Below are positions 29,895 to 38,109 of a DNA stretch of 64,000 bases, piece after piece. Within the stretch, counting starts at the first letter, position 1. The number at the start of each line of letters is the position of its first letter. The notes beneath the pieces are model-generated. The model saw only the letters and a list, made by a program, of their open reading frames with translations. It searched no databases and was not told where the DNA came from. The stretch is from Curtobacterium sp. TC1 (GTDB lineage Bacteria; Actinomycetota; Actinomycetes; Actinomycetales; Microbacteriaceae). The stretch is from positions 1,488,001-1,552,000 of the forward strand of contig NZ_CP081964.1 of NCBI RefSeq assembly GCF_019844075.1. Direction: 5' to 3'. Position numbers and translations under genes: made by a program.

Positions 29895-32489
29895 TCAGGG
29901 GAGCAGCGAGCCCGCGTGGCGCAGGACGAGCGGGGCGACGAGCGCCTCGGGGGCGATGCCCCGCGCACCCGTCACCGTGAACGTCACCGACTCGCCGGCG
30001 AGCAGGGACACCAGGCCGTCGTCGACCCGAGCGGCCGGGTCCACGCGGTCCGGGAACAGCGAGACGTCCCGCGCGTAGGATGTCGCCGTCACCGTCACGA
30101 CCGCCCCGTCGTCGGTCGCCGTGACCGACGTGGACAGCGGTGAGCGGGCGAGCACCTGGTCGACGACCTCGGCGAAGTCGAACACCGTGCGGGTCCCTGC
30201 CCCGGTGACGACCAGCACCTCGGAGCCGGCATCCCCGGGCACCGCGAGCGCAACCGGCAGCGTGACCCGGTCGGCGTCGGCGGGCCCGGCGGTGAGCGGG
30301 AACGAGGACGACTCGAGCACGGTGCCGTCGAACCCGACGCGGGAGACCGTGACCTCCTCGGCGACCGATGCCCCGGACGCGTTCACGAGCACGACGTCGA
30401 GCCCACCCGCAGCACCGGACGCATCGGGCTGCACGGTGAGCAGGACCGGCTGGTAGGCCTGCCGCACCGCGTACCAGACCGGCTTCCGGATGCCCGCGTG
30501 GTCGACGAGTGCCCATGACACCACGGGCCAGTCGTCGTTGAGCTGCCAGACGATCATGCCGGTGTTGTCGGGCGTGCGGGACCGGAACCACTCCATGCCG
30601 AAGCGGATCGCGTGCGCCTGGTTGAGCTGCGCGGCGAAGTGCCAGTCCTCGATGCTCGTCGGTGCGGGCAGGTGCCCGCGCATGCCGTCGGCGAGCTTCT
30701 GGTTGCCCTGGTCGGCCTTCTGGTGCACGAGCATCTCGTGGCCGTCGGGGTCGAGCGGCTCGTCGTGCACCACCGCGGTGAGGGTCGACCACGCGGGCGG
30801 TCCCTGGAACCCGAACTCCGCCACGAACCGCGGGTTCCAGTCGGCGTAGGCGCGGTAGTCGAGCCGGTTCCAGACGTCCCAGATGTGCACGCTGCCGTTC
30901 CGCTCGTCGTTCGGCGTCAGGTACTCGTCGAACGAGAACGGGCTGCCCGGCGTGTACGGACGGGTCGGGTCGAGCTCGGCGACGATCGACGGCAGCAGCG
31001 AGCGGTAGTAGCCGTTGCCCCAGGTCCGGCCGACGAGCGACGGCCGCCATCCCCACTCGGCGTACGCGACGAGGTTCTCGTTGTTGCCGTTCCACACCAC
31101 GAGCGACGGGTGCGGGCTGAGCCGGGTGACGGCTTCGCGGACCTCGGGCTCGACCTCGTCGGCGAGCCAGGGTTCCTCGGCGTAGGCGGCGCAGGCGAAC
31201 AGGAAGTCCTGCCAGACGAGCACGCCGAGTTCGTCGCACCGGTCGTACAGGTCGTCGGACTCGTAGATCCCGCCGCCCCAGACGCGGAGCAGGTTGACGT
31301 TCGCGTCGATCGCGTCGTCGATCCGGTCGGCGTAGCGCTCGGGCGTCATCTCGGTCAGGTACGCGTGGTCGGGGATCCAGTTCGCGCCCCGCACGATCAC
31401 GGGCCGGTCGTTCACCCGGAGCAGGAACGGCGCTCCACCGCCGTCGGCCGCGGTGTCGAGCGTGACGGTCCGGAACCCGACGCGGCCGGTCCACACGTCG
31501 TCGCCGACCTCGACCCGGACGTCGTACAACGGCTGGTCGCCCTCGCCGCGCGGCCACCAGACGGCGACCTGGGGCACCTCGAGCCGCACGACGACGGACC
31601 CGGTCGTGCGATCCGGACCGGTCACGACGGGGCGCGCGCCGACGACCCGGCCGGCGGTCGCCGCGTGGTCGGCGGGGCGGACGGGAGGCACGGTGTCGGC
31701 ACCGGGGTGCGCTGCGGACGCGTGGTGCGGGGCCAGGGTGATCCGGGCCTCCAGTCCGGCACCGGCGTCACCGCCCGCGGACGCGACGGGTGCGCTGCCG
31801 ATGGCCTGCGAGAAGGCGCCGGAGGAACCGGCGAACTCGACGTCCACGTGCGCGGTGAGCACGCCGGTGGTGCCGTCGACGTCGACGAGCGGGCGGACGG
31901 CCGCGATGCGGGCGCCGCTCCACGACTCGATGCCGATCGACTTCCAGATGCCGCTCGTGGCGACGTCGATGCCCCAGTCCCAGCCGAAGTTCGACGCGTT
32001 CTTGCGCAGCGCGTTGTAGGGGTGGTGGTTGACGTGGGGGAGTTCGCCGCCGTGCAGGGCGGACAGCCGCTCGGCCGCGGGGACCGGGGCGTCGAAGGTG
32101 ACGACGAGCTCGTTCGCGCCGGGGCGCAGCAGGTGCCCGACGGGGAACCGGTACGCGCGGTGCTGGTTCGCGGTGGTCGCGACGACGACGCCGTTCAGCT
32201 CGATCGTCGCGAGGGTGTCGAGACCGTCGGCGACCAGGTCGTGGCGGTCGTGCGTGCCCGTGCCCGACCACTCGAAGGTGCGGCGGTACCGCCAGACCGT
32301 GTCGCCGATCCACTGGGTCGCGGCCTCGTTGTCGCCGTCGAACGGGTCGGGGATCCGACCCGCCCGCAGCAGGTCGGTGTGCACGCAGCCGGGGACGATC
32401 GCGGCGACCGGCTCCCGGTGCGCATCGGCCTGTGCCGGTCCGTGCACCGCCTCGACCGTCCACGTGCCGTCCAGGGTGGTCCGCTCCAT
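29895..32489 (-). CDS. GH2 beta-mannosidase
   Basis: 864-residue GH2 enzyme, cytosolic, releasing mannose from the non-reducing end of beta-mannosides. The acid/base is Glu471 (VVWNGNNE) and the nucleophile Glu559 (VAEFGFQG); these contexts, and the N-terminal VPGCVHTDLLRAG, separate beta-mannosidases from beta-galactosidases of GH2. The sugar-binding, immunoglobulin-like and barrel domains are all present. The region at 230-300 is an Ala/Gly/Pro-rich insertion. Start has GAGGAG upstream. It is divergent from the ABC operon. Confidence 0.92.
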   Translation of the reverse strand: MERTTLDGTWTVEAVHGPAQADAHREPVAAIVPGCVHTDLLRAGRIPDPFDGDNEAATQWIGDTVWRYRRTFEWSGTGTHDRHDLVADGLDTLATIELNGVVVATTANQHRAYRFPVGHLLRPGANELVVTFDAPVPAAERLSALHGGELPHVNHHPYNALRKNASNFGWDWGIDVATSGIWKSIGIESWSGARIAAVRPLVDVDGTTGVLTAHVDVEFAGSSGAFSQAIGSAPVASAGGDAGAGLEARITLAPHHASAAHPGADTVPPVRPADHAATAGRVVGARPVVTGPDRTTGSVVVRLEVPQVAVWWPRGEGDQPLYDVRVEVGDDVWTGRVGFRTVTLDTAADGGGAPFLLRVNDRPVIVRGANWIPDHAYLTEMTPERYADRIDDAIDANVNLLRVWGGGIYESDDLYDRCDELGVLVWQDFLFACAAYAEEPWLADEVEPEVREAVTRLSPHPSLVVWNGNNENLVAYAEWGWRPSLVGRTWGNGYYRSLLPSIVAELDPTRPYTPGSPFSFDEYLTPNDERNGSVHIWDVWNRLDYRAYADWNPRFVAEFGFQGPPAWSTLTAVVHDEPLDPDGHEMLVHQKADQGNQKLADGMRGHLPAPTSIEDWHFAAQLNQAHAIRFGMEWFRSRTPDNTGMIVWQLNDDWPVVSWALVDHAGIRKPVWYAVRQAYQPVLLTVQPDASGAAGGLDVVLVNASGASVAEEVTVSRVGFDGTVLESSSFPLTAGPADADRVTLPVALAVPGDAGSEVLVVTGAGTRTVFDFAEVVDQVLARSPLSTSVTATDDGAVVTVTATSYARDVSLFPDRVDPAARVDDGLVSLLAGESVTFTVTGARGIAPEALVAPLVLRHAGSLLP

Positions 32490-32527
32490 TGCGTCTCCTC
32501 ATCGTTACGGGGCCGTGACACGACCCC

Positions 32528-32556
32528 TTGACCGCCTTAGTTTACGCGTGTAACAA
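32528..32556 (+). promoter_or_regulatory. Promoter of the oligosaccharide ABC operon with embedded operator
   Basis: TTGACC (32528-32533), a 17-bp spacer and TAACAA (32551-32556) make a good sigma-70-type promoter. The spacer contains CGCCTTAGTTTACGCGTG, shared with the GH42 upstream region, so a repressor bound there would block polymerase. Confidence 0.6.
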
Positions 32557-32605
32557 TCACGCTCACAACGTGGATCCTGCGACGACGCAGACCGAGAGGA
32601 CAACG

Positions 32606-34291
32606 ATGTTCAACCCAACCCGTTCACGGCTCGCCATCGGCGCCGCCGTACTCCTCGCCGCCGGCCTCGCGCTGAGCGGCTGCAGCGCGAGCGGCAGCGC
32701 CAGCACGAAGGGCGACGCCGCCTCGACCCTGGTCGCCTACACCGGACAGTCCGGCGACTACCAGATCAACTTCAACCCGTGGTCGCCGTCCAACATCGGT
32801 GGCGTCGGCACGATCTACGAGTCGCTGTTCTTCATCACCAACGTCAACACGAAGGACCCGAAGCCACTGCTCGGCAAGTCCTACGAGTGGAACACGGACG
32901 GCACCCAGCTCACCATCACCCTGCGCGACGGGGCGACCTGGAGCGACGGCGAGCCCTTCACCTCGAAGGACGTCGTCTTCACGCTCGACATGCTCACGAA
33001 GCAGAAGGCCCTGAACTCGATCGGCTACGACGGCACCGCGAAGGCCGACGGCGACGACAAGGTCGTCGTGACGTTCGACAAGCCGTCGTTCGTGCTCGGC
33101 CCGAACCTGCTCGGCAAGACCTGGATCGTGCCGGAGCACCTGTGGAAGGACATCGACCCGACCACCGACGTCGTGCGCGAGCCCGTCGGCACCGGTCCGT
33201 ACACGCTCGGCACCTTCAAGGCGCAGGCCTTCACCCTCGAGGCGAACAAGGAGTACTGGGACGGCGCCCCGGCCGTGAAGACCATCCGCTACCTGTCGCT
33301 CTCCGGCAACACCGCCGGCGCCGACGCGCTCAAGCAGGGCTCGATCGACTGGCAGACCGGCCCGGTGCCGAACATGGACGACATCGCCGGCAACTACAAC
33401 GGCTACGACGGCATCACCGTCGGCCAGAACCAGATGGCGCTGCTCACCTGCGCGAACACGGACCTCGGCTGCGCCGGCCCGCAGACCGACCCGGCCGTCC
33501 GCCACGCCATCGCCGACGCCATCAACCGCAAGCAGCTCAACTCGCTGGCGTTCGAGAACACCGCGAGCGAGATCTCGCCGACCTTCGCGCTCACCACGAC
33601 GCAGAAGGACACCATCTCGAAGGACATCGAGCCCGCCGTGATGCCGGAGACCGCCGACAAGGCCGCCGCCGCGTCGACGCTCGAGGACGCCGGGTGGAAG
33701 AAGGGCGCTGACGGCATCTACGCCAAGGACGGCAAGAAGCTGTCCCTGACCGTCGAGGTCGTCACCGGATGGACCGACTACATCACTGCGATCGACACGA
33801 TGACGCAGCAGCTCAAGGCCGCGGGCATCGAGCTCAAGGCGCAGCAGTCGTCGTGGAACGAGTGGACCGACAAGAAGACCAAGGGCAACTTCGAGCTCGC
33901 GATCGACTCGCTCGGCCAGGGCCCGACGGCGAACCCGTACTACCTGTACAACAACTACTTCACGACGGCGAACACCGCGAAGGTCGGTGAAGCGGCCCCG
34001 ATGAACATCTCGCGGTACAGCAACCCCGACGTCGACAAGGCCATCGCGAAGCTCGCGACGATCGACCCGTCCGACACCGCTGCGACGCAGCCGGAGATCG
34101 ACACGATCCAGCAGCACATCGTCGAGGACCTGCCGTACATCCCCGTCATGACCGGCGGCACGACGAGCGAGTTCCACGCGGCGAAGTTCACCGGCTGGCC
34201 CACGAAGGACGACCTCTACGCCTTCCCGGCGGTCTGGGCGAGCCCGGACAACGCCGAGATCTTCAAGGCACTGAAGCCGGCGAAGGGCTGA
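32606..34291 (+). CDS. Solute-binding lipoprotein of an Opp/Dpp-type ABC importer (SBP family 5)
   Basis: 561-residue extracellular binding protein. Basic start, hydrophobic stretch and lipobox LSGC (Cys26) predict lipidation. The family-5 signature is visible (TDGTQLTITLRDGATWSDGE, then FTSKDVVFTL). Although this family is often named for peptides, members in glycan loci bind oligosaccharides; the flanking GH42, GH36 and GH2 genes argue for that here. RBS GAGAGGA seven bases before the ATG. Confidence 0.92.
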   Translation: MFNPTRSRLAIGAAVLLAAGLALSGCSASGSASTKGDAASTLVAYTGQSGDYQINFNPWSPSNIGGVGTIYESLFFITNVNTKDPKPLLGKSYEWNTDGTQLTITLRDGATWSDGEPFTSKDVVFTLDMLTKQKALNSIGYDGTAKADGDDKVVVTFDKPSFVLGPNLLGKTWIVPEHLWKDIDPTTDVVREPVGTGPYTLGTFKAQAFTLEANKEYWDGAPAVKTIRYLSLSGNTAGADALKQGSIDWQTGPVPNMDDIAGNYNGYDGITVGQNQMALLTCANTDLGCAGPQTDPAVRHAIADAINRKQLNSLAFENTASEISPTFALTTTQKDTISKDIEPAVMPETADKAAAASTLEDAGWKKGADGIYAKDGKKLSLTVEVVTGWTDYITAIDTMTQQLKAAGIELKAQQSSWNEWTDKKTKGNFELAIDSLGQGPTANPYYLYNNYFTTANTAKVGEAAPMNISRYSNPDVDKAIAKLATIDPSDTAATQPEIDTIQQHIVEDLPYIPVMTGGTTSEFHAAKFTGWPTKDDLYAFPAVWASPDNAEIFKALKPAKG

Positions 34292-34325
34292 CCACGATGG
34301 GATCGCGACCGAGGAGCACTCGACG

Positions 34326-35315
34326 ATGACCTACTTCCTGCGCAAGATCGGCTTCTACATCGTCGCGCTGTGGGCGGCACTGACGCTGAACTTCATCATC
34401 CCGCGGCTGCTGCCCGGGAACCCGGTGGACATCCTGCTCGCCAAGCTCCAGCAGCGCGGCGGGCAGGTGACCCCGGCGACACGGCAGGCGTACGAGCTGC
34501 TCCTCGGTGGCGATTCCTCGGAACCGTTGATCTCCCAGTACGGCCACTACCTGGTCAACGTGTTCCGCGGTGACCTCGGGGTGTCCGTCAGCTACTTCCC
34601 GGCGCCCGTCACCGAGGTCATCGCAAGCTCGCTGCCGTGGACGATCGCGCTGGTCGGGATCGCGACGATCCTCGCCGCGATCATCGGCGTCGGCCTCGGT
34701 GCCTTCGTCGGCTGGCGTCCGGGCACCTGGCTCGACTCGTTCGTACCGGCCACCACCCTGCTCGCCGCGGTGCCGTACTTCTGGCTCGCGCTGATCCTGG
34801 TGTACTTCTTCGCCACCGGCATCCACCTGTTCCCGGCGCAGGGTGGCTACGACGTCATCCTGACCCCCGGGTTCAACTGGGACTTCATCGCCTCGGCGGT
34901 CCAGTACGGGGTGCTGCCCGCCGTGACGATCGTGCTCGCGTCCCTGGGCGGCTGGCTGCTCGGCATGCGCAACATGATGGTGTCGACGCTGTCCGAGGAC
35001 TACATCACCACCGCCCAGGCCAAGGGACTGTCCGACGGCAAGATCCTGCGGAACTACGCCGCCCGGAACGCCGTCCTGCCCTCGGTCGCCGGCTTCGCGA
35101 TCTCCCTCGGGTTCATCGTGTCCGGCTCCGTCGTCACCGAGCAGGTGTTCTCGTACCCGGGCATCGGGTCGAAGCTGCTGTCCGCCGTGACGAACAACGA
35201 CTACGCGCTCATGCAGGGGATCTTCCTGTTCATCACCCTGGCGGTCCTCGGCGCGAACCTCGTCGTCGACCTGCTGTACGGGCTCATCGACCCGCGGACG
35301 CGGGCGCGGAGCTAG
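34326..35315 (+). CDS. ABC importer permease, DppB-like
   Basis: 329-residue inner-membrane protein with about six helices and the EAA-type coupling loop (YITTAQAKGLSDGKILRNYA). First of two permeases in a five-gene importer; N-terminal topology and the NPG motif after helix 1 (LLPGNPVD) are typical of DppB/OppB. Confidence 0.93.
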   Translation: MTYFLRKIGFYIVALWAALTLNFIIPRLLPGNPVDILLAKLQQRGGQVTPATRQAYELLLGGDSSEPLISQYGHYLVNVFRGDLGVSVSYFPAPVTEVIASSLPWTIALVGIATILAAIIGVGLGAFVGWRPGTWLDSFVPATTLLAAVPYFWLALILVYFFATGIHLFPAQGGYDVILTPGFNWDFIASAVQYGVLPAVTIVLASLGGWLLGMRNMMVSTLSEDYITTAQAKGLSDGKILRNYAARNAVLPSVAGFAISLGFIVSGSVVTEQVFSYPGIGSKLLSAVTNNDYALMQGIFLFITLAVLGANLVVDLLYGLIDPRTRARS

Positions 35316-35327
35316 GGAGGACACGCC

Positions 35328-36350
35328 ATGACCAACATCCAGCAGGACACCGAACCCACCATCGGCGCACTCGCCGAAGAGGCCGACACCACCACGTCGA
35401 TCGCCACCAGGCGGCAGACGAAGGGCGGCATCCGCCGTTTCCTGCCGACCCTGACCCCGTGGCTCGTCACGGGCATCGCCCTCGTCGCCGGCGTCACGCT
35501 GTTCGGGGTGATCGGGCCGCTGCTCGTCGGCGACCCGACCACCATCCGCGACTCCGGACTGCAGGGGCCGAGCGGCTCGAACGTCCTGGGCACCACCCAG
35601 ACCGGGCAGGACGTCCTCGCCCAGCTCGCCTACGCCACCCGCGGCAGCCTGCAGATCGGCCTGATCGTCGGCGTGCTCGCCACGGTGCTGTCCGCGTTCT
35701 TCGGGATCCTCGGCGCCTACCTGGGCGGGATCATGGACGAGGCGTTCTCACTGTTCTCGAACGTGTTCCTCGTCATCCCCGGCCTGCCGCTCGTCATCGT
35801 GATCTCCGGCCTGGTGCCGCGCGAGGCCCGCGGGCTCTGGACCATCGCCGTCGTCCTCGCGATCACCTCGTGGGCCGGGTCCGCCCGGGTCCTGCGGGCG
35901 CAGACGATGTCGATCCGCAACCGCGACTACGTCTCCGCCGCCCGCGTCGCCGGCGAACGGCCCTGGCGGGTCATCGCCGTCGAGATCCTGCCGAACCTGC
36001 TGCCCGTCCTGGCGTCGCAGTTCGTGTTCGCGGTGATCGCCGCGATCCTCGGGGAAGCGGGACTGTCGTTCCTCGGGCTCGGGGCGTCGAACTCGTCGAC
36101 GCTCGGCACCATGCTCTTCTACGCCCAGAACGGTTTCGCGCTGGCGAACGGTGCGTGGTGGTGGTTCGTACCACCCGGCCTGCTCATCGCGCTGCTCGGC
36201 ATGGGCCTGTCCCTGGTGAACTTCTCGATCGACGAGGTCATCAACCCGCGGCTCGCCAACGTGCGGGCGCAGCGACGGCGCGACCGTCGTGCGAAGCGCG
36301 CCGCCCGCGCCACGCGTTCCGCACGCACCACGAAGGAGTTCGTCCGATGA
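35328..36350 (+). CDS. ABC importer permease, DppC-like
   Basis: 340-residue partner permease with an extended cytosolic N-terminus, about six helices and the coupling loop YVSAARVAGERPWRVIAVEI. The basic C-terminal tail (after residue 315) is longer than usual. Its stop overlaps the next ATG (ATGA). Confidence 0.93.
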   Translation: MTNIQQDTEPTIGALAEEADTTTSIATRRQTKGGIRRFLPTLTPWLVTGIALVAGVTLFGVIGPLLVGDPTTIRDSGLQGPSGSNVLGTTQTGQDVLAQLAYATRGSLQIGLIVGVLATVLSAFFGILGAYLGGIMDEAFSLFSNVFLVIPGLPLVIVISGLVPREARGLWTIAVVLAITSWAGSARVLRAQTMSIRNRDYVSAARVAGERPWRVIAVEILPNLLPVLASQFVFAVIAAILGEAGLSFLGLGASNSSTLGTMLFYAQNGFALANGAWWWFVPPGLLIALLGMGLSLVNFSIDEVINPRLANVRAQRRRDRRAKRAARATRSARTTKEFVR

Positions 36351-37219
36351 GTGCCGAAGCCGTGCTGACGATCGACCACCTCGACGTCGTCTACGAGACC
36401 GAACACCCCGTGCACGCCGTCAAGGACGTGTCGCTCACCCTGGCCCCCGGCGAGATCCTCGGGCTGGCGGGGGAGTCCGGCTGCGGCAAGACGACCCTGG
36501 CCTACGCCATCACCCGGCTGCACCGACCGCCGGCGAAGGTCGCCTCGGGCAGCATCACGTTCCACGACCGCGACGGCACCGACATCGACCTGCTCGGGCT
36601 GCCGCACGAACAGCTGCGGGCCGTGCGCTGGTCGAAGCTGTCGATGGTGTTCCAGGGCGCGATGAACGCCCTCAACCCGGTCACCACCATCCGGGCGCAG
36701 CTCGACGACGCCCTCAAGGAACACCGGCGCGACCTGTCCCGCAAGGAGCGCCGTGCCATCGCCGAGGACGCCCTGAGCCGCGTCGGCGTCGACCCGTCCC
36801 GCATCACCGCGTACCCGCACGAGCTGTCCGGCGGCATGCGGCAGCGCGTGATGATCGCGATGGCGATGCTGCTCGAACCGCAGATCATGATCATGGACGA
36901 GCCCACCACCGCGCTCGACGTCGTGGTGCAGCGCGAGATCCTGCGCGAGATCGTCCGACTGCGCGACGAGCTCGGGTTCGCCGTCGTGTTCATCACGCAC
37001 GACCTGCCGCTGCTGCTCGAGATCAGCGACAGGATCGCGATCATGCTGCGCGGCGAGGTCGTCGAGTGCGACCGCGCCTCGGTCATCCAGCACGACCCGA
37101 AGCACCCGTACACGCAGAAGCTGCTGCAGTCGTTCCCGAGCCTGTCGGGGGAGCGCGGCGCGTTCATCCGCTCCGGCGTCGACGACCACGCGGCCGCAGT
37201 CCACGAGGAGATCCGATGA
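36347..37219 (+). CDS. ABC importer ATPase, DppD-like
   Basis: 290-residue nucleotide-binding subunit. Walker A GESGCGKTT, Q-loop (MVFQGAMNALNPV, a DppD hallmark), signature LSGGMRQRV, Walker B IMIMDEPTTALD and switch His (FITHDL) are complete, and the C-terminal oligopeptide-transporter extension (HPYTQKLLQS) is present. Coupled by ATGA at both ends. Confidence 0.94.
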   Translation: MSAEAVLTIDHLDVVYETEHPVHAVKDVSLTLAPGEILGLAGESGCGKTTLAYAITRLHRPPAKVASGSITFHDRDGTDIDLLGLPHEQLRAVRWSKLSMVFQGAMNALNPVTTIRAQLDDALKEHRRDLSRKERRAIAEDALSRVGVDPSRITAYPHELSGGMRQRVMIAMAMLLEPQIMIMDEPTTALDVVVQREILREIVRLRDELGFAVVFITHDLPLLLEISDRIAIMLRGEVVECDRASVIQHDPKHPYTQKLLQSFPSLSGERGAFIRSGVDDHAAAVHEEIR

Positions 37220-38109
37220 CCAGTGTGACCGTCAGCCACCTCGGCAAGGACTTCCACACCCGCAAGGGCCTCAAGCGGACCACCCTGCGCGCCGTCGACG
37301 ACGTGTCGTTCGACCTGTTGCCGGGCCGGACCGTGGCGCTCGTGGGGGAGTCCGGCTCGGGCAAGTCGACCATCGCCCGGATGCTCGCCAAACTCGAGAG
37401 CACCACACGTGGCTCGATCGACGTGCGGCTCGAGGACGGCACACCCGTCGTCGGCAGCATGTACCGCCGGCACGTGCAGATGGTGTTCCAGGACCCCTTC
37501 GCGTCGCTCAACCCGTTCCACTCGATCGAGCACCACATCGCTCGGCCGCTGCAGCTGCACCACCGGTCCCGAGGCGCCGACGAGACCGCCGAGAAGGTGC
37601 GGGAACTGCTCGGCCGCGTCAACCTCGACGAGGACTTCGCGAGCCGCCGACCGCACGAGCTCTCCGGCGGGCAGCGGCAGCGCGTCGCCATCGCCCGCGC
37701 ACTCGCCCCCGGCGCCCAGGTGCTCATCGCCGACGAACCGGTGTCGATGCTCGACGTGTCGATCCGGCTCAGCGTGCTCAACCTGATGGGACGCCTGCAG
37801 CGCGAGGACCACCTCGCCGTGCTGTACATCACGCACGACCTGGCGACCGCACGCCACTTCTCCGACGAGATCCTGGTGCTCTACCGCGGCCGGGTCGTCG
37901 AACGCGGACCCTCCGACGCCGTGATCCTCAACCCGCAGCACGACTACACCCGGCTGCTCGCCGAGGCCGCCCCGGACCCCGAACGGATCGACCGCAAGGT
38001 GACCTCGGGCAGCGCCCTCGACCGCGCGAAGATCGACAACACCACCTGCTACGACCACGGCGTCGGTGACTGGGTGACGAGTTCGCCCGCGCCGGTCGGC
38101 GCACGGTGA
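37216..38109 (+). CDS. ABC importer ATPase, DppF-like
   Basis: 297-residue second ATPase. Walker A GESGSGKST, Q-loop MVFQDPFASLNP, signature LSGGQRQRV, Walker B VLIADEPVSMLD and His in YITHDL are complete. The tail after about residue 255 is longer than in most DppF proteins. Its stop overlaps the GTG of the following alpha-galactosidase. Confidence 0.94.
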   Translation: MTSVTVSHLGKDFHTRKGLKRTTLRAVDDVSFDLLPGRTVALVGESGSGKSTIARMLAKLESTTRGSIDVRLEDGTPVVGSMYRRHVQMVFQDPFASLNPFHSIEHHIARPLQLHHRSRGADETAEKVRELLGRVNLDEDFASRRPHELSGGQRQRVAIARALAPGAQVLIADEPVSMLDVSIRLSVLNLMGRLQREDHLAVLYITHDLATARHFSDEILVLYRGRVVERGPSDAVILNPQHDYTRLLAEAAPDPERIDRKVTSGSALDRAKIDNTTCYDHGVGDWVTSSPAPVGAR

